Shown one piece after another: positions 52,156 to 62,117 of a DNA stretch of 64,000 nt. Origin of the DNA: Vibrio hyugaensis (GTDB lineage Bacteria; Pseudomonadota; Gammaproteobacteria; Enterobacterales; Vibrionaceae); assembly GCF_002906655.1 (NCBI RefSeq), contig NZ_CP025794.1, forward strand, positions 744,001 through 808,000, read 5' to 3'. The notes below the pieces were generated by a model, which worked only from the letters and a program-made list of their open reading frames with translations, had not been told where the DNA came from and made no database searches. The first letter of the stretch is position 1. The number at the start of each line of letters is the position of its first letter. The position numbers and the translations under genes were made by a program.

Positions 52156-52171
52156 TGGCACGCATTCTGCT
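52156..52171 (+). promoter_or_regulatory. Sigma-54 promoter of hcp
   Basis: TTGGCACGCATTCTGC has GG (52157-52158) and GC (52169-52170) exactly ten bases apart, matching the -24/-12 consensus TGGCAC-N5-TTGC almost fully. Transcription should begin near 52182, 40 bp before the hcp ATG. Confidence 0.85.
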
Positions 52172-52221
52172 TTATAAGGAAAAACAAAACGACTATTACT
52201 ACAATCACTGGAGAACCCAAT

Positions 52222-53883
52222 ATGTTCTGTATTCAATGTGAACAGACAATCCAAACCCCAGCTGTAAAAGGCTGTTCTTTCGCACAAGGTATGTGTGGCA
52301 AAACTTCAGAGGTATCCGATCTACAAGACGTGTTGGTTTACACTTTGCAAGGGGTTTCTTTTTGGGCAGCACGCGCGCTTGAATTCAACATCATCAATGA
52401 TGAAATCAACCAATGGGCTCCAAGAGCATTCTTCTCTACGTTGACCAACGTAAACTTCGATCCAGAGCGTATCCTTGAACTGACTTCTCAAGCAGCCACT
52501 TACAAAGCGCTGCTAAAAGACCAAGCGACGACAGCAGCAACCCTTGCAGATGAAGTGCTAGTGAACATTCCTGATGTAGCAAACTTCGAGTTGCCAAACA
52601 GCGCAGAGGAAATCTTGGCGTTTGCTCCTCAAGTTGCGGTAAACCGCGGTAGAGACCAAGTACACGAAGACGTTATCGGCCTGCGCCTACTTTGCCTGTA
52701 CGGTCTAAAAGGTGCTGCAGCGTACATGGAGCATGCTCGAGTATTAGAGCAAACCAACAATGACATCTTCGCGGAATACCACGAAATCATGGCTTGGCTT
52801 GGAACTGACCCTGAAGATCTAGGTGAACTGCTAGACTGCTCAATGCGCATCGGTCTTATGAACTACAAAGTGATGGAAATGCTGGATCATGGTGAAACAG
52901 CAACGTTCGGTCACCCAGAGCCAACCACCGTTAACGTGAAGCCAGTGAAAGGCAAATGTATTCTTGTTTCTGGTCATGACCTTCACGACCTAGAAAAAAT
53001 CTTGCAACAGACTGAAGGCAAAGGCATTAACGTTTACACCAACGGTGAAATGCTGCCTGCACACGGCTACCCAGAGTTGAAGAAATACCCTCATCTAGTG
53101 GGTAACTACGGTAGCGCATGGCAGAACCAACAGAAAGAGTTCGCTAACTTCCCTGGCGCGATTGTGATGACATCAAACTGCCTATTGAACCCGAACGTTG
53201 GCCAATACGCAGACCGTCTATTCACTCGTAGCATTGTTGGTTGGCCGGGTGTCGCTCACCTAGAAGGTGACGATTTTAGCCAAGTCGTTGAATGTGCATT
53301 AGCGCAAGAAGGCTTCCAGCATGACGAAATCGAACACAACATCACGGTTGGCTTCGGTCGCAACGCACTAATGAACGCAGCCCCAGCGGTTATCGACCAA
53401 GTGAAGCAAGGCAACATCAAACACTTCTTCCTAGTAGGTGGTTGTGATGGCGACAAAGCAGAGCGTAGCTACTACACCGACTTCACTGCAGAAGCACCAG
53501 AAGATACGCTGATCCTAACGCTGGCTTGTGGTAAATACCGCTTCAACAAGAACACATTTGGCGACATCAACGGCATCCCTCGCCTATTGGATGTAGGCCA
53601 ATGTAACGATGCGTACTCAGCGATCCAGCTTGCACTAGCGCTCGCGAAAGAGTTCGATTGTGACATCAACGAACTTCCTCTAACGCTTGTTCTGTCTTGG
53701 TTTGAGCAAAAAGCGATTGTGATCCTGCTTACGCTATTCGCTCTTGGCGTGAAAGGCATCTACACAGGTCCAACGGCGCCAGCATTCCTAACGCCGAACC
53801 TAATTGCGATTATCCAAGAGAAGTTCGACATGCGCAGCATTGGCAACGTTCAGGACGATCTTAAAACTATACTAGCAGCGTAA
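52222..53883 (+). CDS. hcp: Hybrid-cluster protein Hcp (hydroxylamine/NO reductase)
   Basis: A 553-residue cytosolic Fe-S protein with the N-terminal cluster motif Cys3-x2-Cys6-x11-Cys18-x6-Cys25 ([20 protein letters not shown]). Downstream hybrid-cluster ligands include [22 protein letters not shown] and ACGKYRFNK. In enterics Hcp reduces NO to N2O at low concentration and also acts on hydroxylamine. The sigma-54 promoter and NorR sites upstream indicate NO induction. hcr follows after a hairpin. Confidence 0.96.
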   Translation: MFCIQCEQTIQTPAVKGCSFAQGMCGKTSEVSDLQDVLVYTLQGVSFWAARALEFNIINDEINQWAPRAFFSTLTNVNFDPERILELTSQAATYKALLKDQATTAATLADEVLVNIPDVANFELPNSAEEILAFAPQVAVNRGRDQVHEDVIGLRLLCLYGLKGAAAYMEHARVLEQTNNDIFAEYHEIMAWLGTDPEDLGELLDCSMRIGLMNYKVMEMLDHGETATFGHPEPTTVNVKPVKGKCILVSGHDLHDLEKILQQTEGKGINVYTNGEMLPAHGYPELKKYPHLVGNYGSAWQNQQKEFANFPGAIVMTSNCLLNPNVGQYADRLFTRSIVGWPGVAHLEGDDFSQVVECALAQEGFQHDEIEHNITVGFGRNALMNAAPAVIDQVKQGNIKHFFLVGGCDGDKAERSYYTDFTAEAPEDTLILTLACGKYRFNKNTFGDINGIPRLLDVGQCNDAYSAIQLALALAKEFDCDINELPLTLVLSWFEQKAIVILLTLFALGVKGIYTGPTAPAFLTPNLIAIIQEKFDMRSIGNVQDDLKTILAA

Positions 53884-53899
53884 TCGCCTCGCTTATCAC

Positions 53900-53925
53900 G
53901 CGCCTCCTTAATTGGGGGCGCTTTT
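53900..53925 (+). terminator. Terminator between hcp and hcr
   Basis: GCGCCTCC (53900-53907) pairs with GGGGGCGC (53914-53921; one G-U) and is followed by TTTT. It is 35 bp before the hcr ATG, so it probably sets a higher Hcp to Hcr ratio by partial termination. Confidence 0.75.
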
Positions 53926-53959
53926 ATCTATCGAGTACTCGACAACCAAAGAGATTGAT

Positions 53960-55003
53960 ATGTTTTTTGAATGGCAAGGCAGTCAACCTGTCACGCTACG
54001 CTGCGTAGATAAATACCATGAGACTGACGATGCAGTGAGCCTTAAGCTGGCAGACCTGTCAGAATCGCTCTTGTTTGAATTTAAAGCCGGTCAGTTCATC
54101 AACCTTGGCGTTGAAATCGATGGCAAGATGGAGTTTCGTGCCTACTCACTCAGCTCTCTTTCTGGTGACGACTGTCTACAACTGACGATCAAGCGTGTCG
54201 ACGGCGGTAAGGTATCCAACTACATCATCGATAAGCTCCTCATTGGAGATACGGTTCAAGCTCTTCCTCCTACGGGTGATTTCAACTGCATTGATCACCC
54301 ACCAATCGCGATCAATGGCAGAAAGAAAGCACTGCTCATCAGTGCGGGCTGTGGCATTACGCCTGTATTCGCGATGGCAAAAGAATGGCTAGGTAACGAC
54401 GCCGGTGTTGATATTGAGTTCCTGCACATTGCTCGCTCTCAACCAGAAACCATCTACTTTGATTTACTAGAAACCTACCATTCGGTTTATCCAGATTTCA
54501 ATTTGAAATTGCTACTGAAAAACCGTGGTGAAACGCTTTATCCTGAAGGTCGTTTGAATGCTGAGTGGTTAAAAGAACTGGTGCCAGATTTTAAACAGCG
54601 CACGGTTTATCTATGCGGTCCAAATCAGTTTATGCTCGATGTCCAAAGCTACTTGAGCGAGCTTGGCTTTGATATGGCAAACTTCTTCCAAGAAAGCTTT
54701 ACACCAGCAGCAAGCGAAGAAACCGAAGTATCAGATGAATCAGCGAGTGTGTCAGTGCCTGATTTCGCTCAAACGATTGATGCTCAAAAAGGCCAAGTCC
54801 TCGCTGATGTGTTGGAAGGCGCAGGATTACCACTGATCATAGCTTGCCGAAGCGGTATTTGTGGCTCTTGTAAGTGTAAGGTTCGCAAGGGCAGCGTGTC
54901 TTCAACCAGCCTTGAAACATTAACACCAGAAGAAATTGAACAATGCTATGTACTCGCCTGCTCTTCAATGATTGAATCTGATCTTGAAGTTCAGATTGGT
55001 TAA
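53960..55003 (+). CDS. hcr: NADH oxidoreductase Hcr
   Basis: A 347-residue flavoprotein that passes NADH electrons to Hcp. FAD-binding RAYSLSS lies at about residue 61. The NAD-binding domain carries SAGCGITPVFAMAKEW. The C-terminal plant-type [2Fe-2S] domain has CRSGICGSCKC and a fourth Cys in VLACSS. It is slightly longer than E. coli Hcr (322) because of a linker rich in Glu, Ser and Val. I start at ATG 53960 behind GAGATTG; a longer frame overlaps the hairpin. It is second in the operon with hcp. Confidence 0.94.
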   Translation: MFFEWQGSQPVTLRCVDKYHETDDAVSLKLADLSESLLFEFKAGQFINLGVEIDGKMEFRAYSLSSLSGDDCLQLTIKRVDGGKVSNYIIDKLLIGDTVQALPPTGDFNCIDHPPIAINGRKKALLISAGCGITPVFAMAKEWLGNDAGVDIEFLHIARSQPETIYFDLLETYHSVYPDFNLKLLLKNRGETLYPEGRLNAEWLKELVPDFKQRTVYLCGPNQFMLDVQSYLSELGFDMANFFQESFTPAASEETEVSDESASVSVPDFAQTIDAQKGQVLADVLEGAGLPLIIACRSGICGSCKCKVRKGSVSSTSLETLTPEEIEQCYVLACSSMIESDLEVQIG

Positions 55004-55022
55004 AGTCGTTGATACGAACATT

Positions 55023-55050
55023 AAAAAAGCGCCGTACTAGGCGCTTTTTG
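55023..55050. terminator. Bidirectional terminator
   Basis: AGCGCC (55028-55033) and GGCGCT (55040-55045) have A- and T-runs on either side. It ends hcr and the converging methyltransferase gene. Confidence 0.88.
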
Positions 55051-55095
55051 TTTATGAAAAAGTGTTATTAAACTCGGAAGTTTCTTTATCTAAAC

Positions 55096-56028
55096 TCAGC
55101 TAAACAGTAAAACCTTCAGTGCAGCTTCGCTATCTACATCCATAAACTCTGGCGGGTTATCCAAACGCTCGCGGAATGTCAGCTCTGGTGCTTCTTCCTT
55201 CATGCTTTCAATCAAGAAATCGCTGGTCACCGATGGCGAGTTTACACACGCTAACACCTGACCACCTTCTGCCAATAAATCTGGCAAACGGCGTAGAATC
55301 TTTTTGTAGTCTTTGGTTAGTGCAAAGCTGCCTTTCTGGAATGATGGTGGATCAATGATGATCACATCGTATTGGCCCGCTTTCTTAATCTTGCCCCACG
55401 ACTTAAAAATGTCGTGCCCCATAAAGCTCACTTGGTTGATGTTATGACCATTCAGCTTATGGTTCTCACGACCTTTAGACAGTGATGCTCTCGCCATATC
55501 CACGTTAACGACTTTATCTGCGCCACCAGCAATCGCAGCAACAGAAAAGCCACAAGTGTAAGCAAACAAGTTAAGTACGTTTTTGTGCTTAGCATTCTCG
55601 CGTATCCAGTCACGGCCGTAACGCATATCAAGGAACAGACCGAAGTTCTGGTTACGACCGATGTCTAACTGGTACTTCAAGCCACTTTCTTCAACCACAG
55701 GTCGAGCATCTAGCTCACCCAACAGAATTTCAGAAGGTGCACCGTCAGCGTAACGGTGCTGAATCACGATCGTACGCCCCTGTTGCTCTGCCCACAGAGC
55801 AGATTCTGAAAGCGTGTTCAACCCTGCTTTTAATTCAGTAAGAAACGTCTCATCCACTTCTTTAAATAGGTTGATGATCAACTGACCTTGTAACCAATCA
55901 CACGTGATTTGCTCTAAACCTTCGAAGCGGCGACCACGACCGTGAAACAGTCGGCGAATTTCATTGGGAGCTTGTGTTAGCTCCGCTTCTAGATGCTGGA
56001 AAAACAGCGGAAGTTGTGATGCTTGCAT
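55096..56028 (-). CDS. Class I SAM-dependent methyltransferase, RlmI-like
   Basis: A 310-residue cytosolic enzyme. The SAM-binding motif I is VLNLFAYTCGFSVAAIAGGA (about residue 152), an Asp-containing motif follows (VVNVDMARASLSKGREN), and the catalytic region reads YDVIIIDPPSFQKGSFALT. These fit the RlmI/YccW and RlmK-like rRNA cytosine-C5 methyltransferase group, but it lacks the N-terminal PUA domain of RlmI (396 residues), so substrate assignment is open. It lies 31 bp after the pseudouridine synthase in the same direction, suggesting an RNA-modification operon. Confidence 0.82.
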   Translation of the reverse strand: MQASQLPLFFQHLEAELTQAPNEIRRLFHGRGRRFEGLEQITCDWLQGQLIINLFKEVDETFLTELKAGLNTLSESALWAEQQGRTIVIQHRYADGAPSEILLGELDARPVVEESGLKYQLDIGRNQNFGLFLDMRYGRDWIRENAKHKNVLNLFAYTCGFSVAAIAGGADKVVNVDMARASLSKGRENHKLNGHNINQVSFMGHDIFKSWGKIKKAGQYDVIIIDPPSFQKGSFALTKDYKKILRRLPDLLAEGGQVLACVNSPSVTSDFLIESMKEEAPELTFRERLDNPPEFMDVDSEAALKVLLFS

Positions 56029-56059
56029 CGAAATCTCTTATTCGTTTTCTTTGTGATGG

Positions 56060-56752
56060 TTATTTGATCGTAGGCCAGTTTAATTCCCACGGGGAGAGCC
56101 AAGTGTCGACACCCTGGGATACGGTTTCATTGTGCCATTTATGACCTAGCACTTCATGCTCGCGTGGGTCACAAACAAAGCAATGCGTTTCATCTTGATA
56201 CGGGAAGCACAATGAAAAAGCATGTAGGTAACCACGATCAGCGTCATTGCCCGCATTATAAATTGGATCGCCAACAATACCTGAACCAACCGATTTCAAT
56301 GCCACGCGAATTTGGTGAGTCTTGCCGGTGTGCGGCTTACATAAAAACAGGCGTTCTCCCGGCTCTGCGGCAAGCGAGAAGAATTGAGTAATCGCGGGAT
56401 TTTGTTTGCTGTTGACCAATTTCCATGAAGAACGACGAGAGCGCTCCATATCGCCTACCACCAAGCCTTGCTTTTTCTTTGGCTTTTTCGACCCAATCGC
56501 GAGGTAGAACTTCTCAACTTCACGCTCTGCAAATGCTTGAGACAAAGCACTTGCTGCTATCGTATTGCGGCCTAAAAGCAAAATCCCAGACGTCATTTTG
56601 TCGAGACGATGGATAAGATACAGCTGCTCATCACCACTCTGCTTTGCCACTTCTTGCAGCAGCATGGTGTCACCATCGTCTTTATGAACAGAGACGTTGG
56701 GATGCTTATTGATGATCAGAAAATCTGGATGGGTATGTAGAATGTCGAACAT
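56060..56752 (-). CDS. RluA-family RNA pseudouridine synthase
   Basis: A 230-residue synthase with the catalytic motif LIHRLDKMTSGILLLGRN (Asp in HRLD, about residue 50) and the later KPHTGKTHQIRVALKSVG motif. There is no S4 domain. It belongs to a short RluA/TruC-like group of gamma-proteobacteria; the modified base is not known to me. The ATG follows directly on the U-run of the preceding terminator, so the only GGAG is inside the hairpin's 3' arm. It is upstream of the methyltransferase gene. Confidence 0.85.
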   Translation of the reverse strand: MFDILHTHPDFLIINKHPNVSVHKDDGDTMLLQEVAKQSGDEQLYLIHRLDKMTSGILLLGRNTIAASALSQAFAEREVEKFYLAIGSKKPKKKQGLVVGDMERSRRSSWKLVNSKQNPAITQFFSLAAEPGERLFLCKPHTGKTHQIRVALKSVGSGIVGDPIYNAGNDADRGYLHAFSLCFPYQDETHCFVCDPREHEVLGHKWHNETVSQGVDTWLSPWELNWPTIK

Positions 56753-56780
56753 AAAAAACTGGCTCCACGTTTGGAGCCAG
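56753..56780 (-). terminator. Chemoreceptor terminator overlapping the next ribosome site
   Basis: CTGGCTCCA (56759-56767) and TGGAGCCAG (56772-56780) form a perfect 9-bp stem. On the minus strand it runs into TTTTTT, then the ATG of the pseudouridine synthase. The 3' arm contains that gene's GGAG, ten bases before its ATG. Confidence 0.85.
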
Positions 56781-56801
56781 AAGTATACCGATTCTAAGCG
56801 A

Positions 56802-58415
56802 TTAGGCGAGCTTAAACTTACCCACTAAGGCTTCAAGTTCTTGAACTTTACGGTTTAGACCTTCGACACTTTGCGAGCTGTCATTCGCCAACTGCAATGA
56901 GCGTGCTGAGATATCGCTGATCGACGTAATATCCGCGGCAATTTCTTTCGTCACAGCCGTTTGCTCTTCAGCCGCAGTTGCAATTGAGTTCACCATGCTT
57001 TGGACGTGTGCCGCGCCAGACACGATTTCTTCAAGAGAATTCACCGCACCTGAACTTTGGCTCACACCGATTTCAACCAGGCGACAGCCATCTTCGGTGT
57101 AAGTTACCGCCTCTTGGGTACCCACTTGGATTGCTTGAATGATCTCACCGACTTCTTGCGTTGCTTTCGTTGTACGTTCAGCCAGAGCACGAACCTCATC
57201 TGCTACTACGGCAAAACCTCGACCAAACTCGCCAGCGCGCGCGGCTTCAATTGCAGCATTCAGTGCTAACAAGTTAGTTTGCTCGGCAATGTCTTCAATC
57301 ACCTTAATAACCGCGCCAATTTTCTCACCATGAGAACCCAGACTGTTCATTTGCACTGACATGTCAGTCATTTGTTGTGACACTTGTTGGATGCTTTCAA
57401 CCATCTCGACAATTACGGCACGACCTTGCTCTGCGGTTGATTCCGATTTTCGCGCTTCTTCAAACGTTGCTGCGCCCTGCTCTGCCACTTGAGAGATGGT
57501 CAAGCTCAACTCTTCAGAAGCCGTTGCGATAAGATGAGCTTTGTCAGCCTGGCTGCTTGCACCAACTACGATATCTTGGCTCACAACCGATAGCTCCCCC
57601 GTTACGGATTTCACTTCCTCAGACACCAACGAAATTGAACCAATTAAACTGGTTAGCGAAGATTGCATCTTGTTTAACGAATTCGCTAAATTCGCCAATT
57701 CATCGCCAGACTTGTCTACAATCGGTTCCACTGTAAGATCGCCTTCAGCTACACGCTGCGCTAATTCATCCAACTTACTCAAGCGGTTCGTAATCGAGTT
57801 AGACAACAAGTACGCAATGGCAACTGTTGCTACAAGTGCAATCGAACCTAGCACATAAATCGTATTTTCAATACTGGTGAAGGAATCAGAAAGATTAAGT
57901 AGAGCATCACTTGTGCTTTCACGGCCATCCGTCGATGCAGCATCAAGAATCGATTCAATTGGTGTGAGGTTCGCGTCATACAATGCACGTAAACGCACTA
58001 CGTTCTCTTCTACGTTTGCGGCGCCAAGGTTAGTTAGAATTTGCGACTCAAAACCTTTCTCGAAGGTTTCCATATAACGTTCAATTTTCTCAATGTTACG
58101 GTAGTCTTCACCACCCACCGTTTCTAAACGTTTTACTTCCGCAATCGCGGCTGCGAACTCAAGCTTATTAGATTGGTAGTCAGCTTGTGCACCCGCAATA
58201 TTGACGATACTCCCTAGTGCATCACGATAGATATCACCCGCTTCGTCAATCAGAATCAAGTAGTTGACCGTTTCAGGAACGTCGTCCGTTCTCACCTCGT
58301 CAGCCACGTTGTGCGATTTCAATACTTCTAGCGTGATAATTCCAATCATCACTAGCATGATTGCCAAAATGGCACCAAAACTCGCGTACAGCTTTTTACG
58401 AACAGACATTGTCAC
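56802..58415 (-). CDS. Methyl-accepting chemotaxis protein
   Basis: A 537-residue receptor with transmembrane helices at about 11-29 and 187-208. Between them is a four-helix-bundle-type periplasmic domain, then HAMP ([20 protein letters not shown]). The signalling domain has the conserved hairpin tip [20 protein letters not shown] and [20 protein letters not shown]. It lacks a C-terminal CheR-docking pentapeptide. The ligand is unknown. The GTG at 58415 is six bases after AAGG; the ATG two codons later is the alternative. It has its own terminator. Confidence 0.93.
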   Translation of the reverse strand: MTMSVRKKLYASFGAILAIMLVMIGIITLEVLKSHNVADEVRTDDVPETVNYLILIDEAGDIYRDALGSIVNIAGAQADYQSNKLEFAAAIAEVKRLETVGGEDYRNIEKIERYMETFEKGFESQILTNLGAANVEENVVRLRALYDANLTPIESILDAASTDGRESTSDALLNLSDSFTSIENTIYVLGSIALVATVAIAYLLSNSITNRLSKLDELAQRVAEGDLTVEPIVDKSGDELANLANSLNKMQSSLTSLIGSISLVSEEVKSVTGELSVVSQDIVVGASSQADKAHLIATASEELSLTISQVAEQGAATFEEARKSESTAEQGRAVIVEMVESIQQVSQQMTDMSVQMNSLGSHGEKIGAVIKVIEDIAEQTNLLALNAAIEAARAGEFGRGFAVVADEVRALAERTTKATQEVGEIIQAIQVGTQEAVTYTEDGCRLVEIGVSQSSGAVNSLEEIVSGAAHVQSMVNSIATAAEEQTAVTKEIAADITSISDISARSLQLANDSSQSVEGLNRKVQELEALVGKFKLA

Positions 58416-58613
58416 TAATAACCTTCCTTACCGTTGTATTGTGTTTTTTACTGGTTTGAACTACACATTTACACATGCTTTGTAAGGGTTATCGGAACGA
58501 CTCTCTGCAACTTGAGTACAATTTTTTGTGACCCACCTCCCCTTGCGAGCCACCTCACAATTAACACCCATTATTAATATGAATTCTCTCAATCCTATAA
58601 ATTATGAATTTAA

Positions 58614-58640
58614 AAAAAGGAGCCGATTAAGGCTCCCGTT
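58614..58640 (-). terminator. NSS transporter terminator
   Basis: On the minus strand GGAGCC, loop TTAATC and GGCTCC are followed by a long U-run (58619-58636). It lies 27 bp after the stop codon. Confidence 0.85.
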
Positions 58641-58662
58641 TTTGAATCATCAATCTACTTGG

Positions 58663-60090
58663 TTATAGCTTCTTAGAGAAGATACCCGCTAGTGCGATGA
58701 TTCCGATACCCACCAGCATGATTTCGCCTTTACCGCTGTCGAAACCAGACTTGATGCCCATGAAAGCAACGATTGCGATAGCTACTGGGATTACGTACTT
58801 AACTAGGTTGTACCAAAGACCGAATAGAGGGAAAGAAACTTTACCGTCGTTAGTGATTTCTTTCTCTAGCTCTGCACGGTTTAGACGCCAACCCGCAAAG
58901 ATACACACCAACATACCGCCAACCGCTAGGAAGATTTTGTCTGTTAGCAGGTCAAAGATATCGAATGCTCCAGTACCGAATAGCGTTGGACCAACACCGC
59001 CAAGTGATAGTGATGCAAACACACATAGTGATGCCATTACTACGCTTGCAGACAATACCGCCGTTGAACGCTTTAGACCTTTCTCATCGATTAGGTAAGA
59101 AACCACAACTTCTAGTAGAGATACAGAAGACGTCAATGCCGCTACAGTTAGGCCGATGAAGAACATCAGTGCGAATAGAAGGCCAATAACGCCACCCATT
59201 TCAGCAAACAGTTGAGGAACAACAACGAATACCAGACCTGGACCTGCTGCTGGCTCCATACCAAATGCGAACATTGCTGGGAACATTGCCACACCCGCTA
59301 GGATTGCAACACCTGTATCCATCGCCGTAACCATACCAGTTGTTTGAACTAGGTTCTCTTTCTTCTTCAGGTAAGAACCGTAAGTCATCATACAACCCAT
59401 ACCTAGACTTAGAGAGAAGAATGCCTGACCTAGCGCCGCCAGAACCACATTGCTGTCTACTTTAGAGAAATCTGGCATGAACAGGAACTCAAGACCTGCC
59501 ATTGCACCTGGTAGCATCAGACCTTTTACTGATACGACGATCAGGATAAGGAACAGAAGAGGCATTAAGATTTTGCCCGCTTTCTCGATACCGCCCGAAA
59601 TACCTTTCATTACGATAACAATGTTAAGGAATAGGTAGATGCCCATCCACATGAGCGGTTGAACTGGATCAGAAATGAAGCCGCCGAAACTATCACCAAT
59701 TGCTTCTGGAGCACTTAGTAGACCGCCACCAACTTTAAAGATGTACGCTAGCGCCCAGCCACCTACTACCGGGTAGAAACCCATGATGAGTAGACCACTT
59801 AGTACGCCGATAACGCCGGTAAATGTCCAACGACGGTCAGTCGATTTGAAAGCACCTACTGCAGATAGACCTGTCTTACGGCCAATAGCGAATTCTGTCA
59901 GCATTACACTAAAGCCGATAAAAATAACAAACAAAAGGTAGATCGCTACGAACGCACCGCCGCCGCTCTCACCTGCTGTGTAAGGGAATTTCCATATATT
60001 GCCTAAACCGACAGCGGAACCCGCTGCTGCCATTACGAAGCCTAGTTTAGACCCCCACGTATCACGTGGTGCTGCTGTATTTGTAGCCAC
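58663..60090 (-). CDS. Neurotransmitter:sodium symporter (NSS) family transporter
   Basis: A 475-residue inner-membrane transporter with about eleven to twelve helices. It begins DTWGSKLGFVMAAAGSAVGL, then NIWKFPYTAGESGGGAFVAI, the LeuT-type Na+ and substrate site in helix 1. Further motifs are AFFSLSLGMGCMMTYGSYLKK (helix 6) and AALTSSVSLLEVVVSYLIDE (helix 8). It should import an amino acid with Na+; which one is not evident. It is a single gene. The 372-bp upstream gap to clsA carries its promoter. Confidence 0.92.
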   Translation of the reverse strand: MATNTAAPRDTWGSKLGFVMAAAGSAVGLGNIWKFPYTAGESGGGAFVAIYLLFVIFIGFSVMLTEFAIGRKTGLSAVGAFKSTDRRWTFTGVIGVLSGLLIMGFYPVVGGWALAYIFKVGGGLLSAPEAIGDSFGGFISDPVQPLMWMGIYLFLNIVIVMKGISGGIEKAGKILMPLLFLILIVVSVKGLMLPGAMAGLEFLFMPDFSKVDSNVVLAALGQAFFSLSLGMGCMMTYGSYLKKKENLVQTTGMVTAMDTGVAILAGVAMFPAMFAFGMEPAAGPGLVFVVVPQLFAEMGGVIGLLFALMFFIGLTVAALTSSVSLLEVVVSYLIDEKGLKRSTAVLSASVVMASLCVFASLSLGGVGPTLFGTGAFDIFDLLTDKIFLAVGGMLVCIFAGWRLNRAELEKEITNDGKVSFPLFGLWYNLVKYVIPVAIAIVAFMGIKSGFDSGKGEIMLVGIGIIALAGIFSKKL

Positions 60091-60462
60091 GCTTTTTCTC
60101 CAAAATGTTTAGTTGTGTTTGCATAGAGATAGGCGTCTAGAATATGTTCGTGTAAATATAAATGTACACTTTATAAGATGTTTGTGTGACGCTCTATGTA
60201 TGGCAAGTAAAGCAGTTTCAATTTAAAATTGGAACCCCGATCAGCACATTTATCGCACAAATGTATTATTGTTCACGCTAAATGCTGATTTTTTGCGCAA
60301 AGGTTAAGATTTCCTCCAACTTTTAACGCCTCAGTAACAGAACGTCTCGTTATAAAATTCATTTCACGATACAAAATCATCCCCCTCTAGTGGTATGAAA
60401 ATAGTTTCCCGTTACCCGATTTACGCTTAATATCCATATTGGGTTTATTACTATTGGCGACT
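60091..60462. other. Divergent promoter region, NSS gene and clsA
   Basis: No gene seen. It contains promoters in both directions and no notable repeat. A TTG-initiated extension of clsA to 60439 lies in it but is not supported. Confidence 0.4.
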
Positions 60463-61923
60463 ATGGACAAGTTCTATCATTTTCTCACCCTGACCGGCAT
60501 CGGCCTTTATTGGTTTTTGGTTGCTGGTGTTACGATCCGTGTCGTATTAAAACGTCGCGCTGTTAGTGTTTCTCTTGCATGGCTGATGATCATTTATATT
60601 CTGCCGGTGCTTGGCGTTGCTTGTTATTTTCTATTCGGTGAGCTCAACCTCGGCCGCAAACGTGCAGAACGTGCAAAAGAGATGTTTTCACCATTCCAAC
60701 GATGGTTTACTCAGTTAAATGACTGTAATGCGCATGTCCCTGAAGCAATGGGACGCCATATCTATCGCATCGATGAGCTGTGTAACAACCGTCTTGGTTT
60801 ACCTGCATTAAGTGGGAACACCCTTTCTCTACAACAATCACCTAACGAAATTCTGCACTCGATTATCGAAGACATCGAGAATGCAGAGCACAGTATTCGT
60901 ATGGTTTTCTACATTTGGCATCCTGGTGGATTGGCAGATGCGGTTGCTTCGGCTTTGATTCGCGCTTCCAAGCGTGGTGTTGATGTAAAACTGCTGCTGG
61001 ATTCAGCAGGCAGTCCACGCTTCTTCCGCAGTCATTGGTACAAGATGATGAAAGACGCAGGCATTGATGTTGTGCAAGCGTTAGAAGTAAAAATGTGGCG
61101 TATCTTCCTTCGTCGTTTGGATTTGCGCCAACATCGTAAAATCATTGTGATTGATGATGAGATCGCTTACACCGGTTCGATGAACCTGGTTGATCCTGCC
61201 TTCTTCAAACAGAACAGTGGTGTCGGTCAGTGGATCGATATCATGGTGCGTGTAACCGGGCCGACAGTAAACGTCTTGAGTGCTATTCATTGTTGGGATT
61301 GGGAAGTAGAAACTGGCGAGCGTCAGTTCCCTAAACATCCAGAATGCAGAATCGATAATAAAGAAGATGAGTTTCAGCATCCAATCCAAGTGGTGCCGTC
61401 TGGCCCTGGTATGCCAGAGTATTTGATCTACCAAGTTCTCACATTAGCCATCAATCAAGCGAATCGTTCCGTCAGAATCACCACGCCTTACTTCGTGCCA
61501 AGTGCCGATCTATTGGAGACTCTGAAAATGACCGCGCAGCGCGGCATCGAAGTGGAACTTATCATTCCGCACAAGAATGATTCAATGATGGTTCAATGGG
61601 CTTCGCGTGCATTCTATGACGAGTTGCTTGTCGCTGGGGTGAAGATCTATGAATTCTATGGCGGGTTACTGCATACAAAATCAGTCGTGATTGACGAGCA
61701 ATTCTGTTTGGTGGGTACCGTAAACATGGACATGCGCAGTTTGTGGCTTAACTTCGAAGTAACACTGGCTGTCGATGATGAAGAGTTCACAAAACAGATG
61801 TCGTGGCTGCAAGACAGCTATATCAAACAGTCCCATACCGTTAACCGAGATAAGTGGGAAAAACGCAGTATTTTCTCTCGCTTCTTAGAGCGTGTTTTCT
61901 ACCTGTTTAATCCATTGCTGTAA
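60463..61923 (+). CDS. clsA: Cardiolipin synthase A
   Basis: The 486-residue membrane enzyme, the same length as E. coli ClsA, joins two phosphatidylglycerols to make cardiolipin. It has two N-terminal helices (about 7-27 and 38-58) and two HKD motifs: His224-Lys226-Asp231 in QHRKIIVIDDEIAYTGSMN, and His404-Lys406-Asp411 in HTKSVVIDEQFCLVGTVNMD. The start at ATG 60463 (MDKFYHFLTLTGIGLYWF) matches the family. There is no clear ribosome site. It is a single gene with a terminator. Confidence 0.96.
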   Translation: MDKFYHFLTLTGIGLYWFLVAGVTIRVVLKRRAVSVSLAWLMIIYILPVLGVACYFLFGELNLGRKRAERAKEMFSPFQRWFTQLNDCNAHVPEAMGRHIYRIDELCNNRLGLPALSGNTLSLQQSPNEILHSIIEDIENAEHSIRMVFYIWHPGGLADAVASALIRASKRGVDVKLLLDSAGSPRFFRSHWYKMMKDAGIDVVQALEVKMWRIFLRRLDLRQHRKIIVIDDEIAYTGSMNLVDPAFFKQNSGVGQWIDIMVRVTGPTVNVLSAIHCWDWEVETGERQFPKHPECRIDNKEDEFQHPIQVVPSGPGMPEYLIYQVLTLAINQANRSVRITTPYFVPSADLLETLKMTAQRGIEVELIIPHKNDSMMVQWASRAFYDELLVAGVKIYEFYGGLLHTKSVVIDEQFCLVGTVNMDMRSLWLNFEVTLAVDDEEFTKQMSWLQDSYIKQSHTVNRDKWEKRSIFSRFLERVFYLFNPLL

Positions 61924-61952
61924 CAAATACCCAAAATAACAAAACTTCCTCG

Positions 61953-61985
61953 AAAACCGACAGCCATAAACTGTCGGTTTTCTTT
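61953..61985 (+). terminator. clsA terminator
   Basis: AAAACCGACAG (61953-61963) and CTGTCGGTTTT (61971-61981) form an 11-bp stem with a T-run. Confidence 0.9.
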
Positions 61986-62117
61986 TTCTTATTCAATCAA
62001 TGCTTCTGTTTTTCGACCTATCCTCGGAGGAGTCGTTTGAAGTTAAGTTTTCCCTTGCAAACCACCCATCGTCCATGTTTTAAATATTGAAAATCGTAAA
62101 TTAGACAGGGAAATTTT

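Noticed and set aside
62000..62117. MetJ operator upstream of metC
   Set aside because: Only one partial half-site (TTAGACAG) is visible, and MetJ needs tandem AGACGTCT-like boxes.
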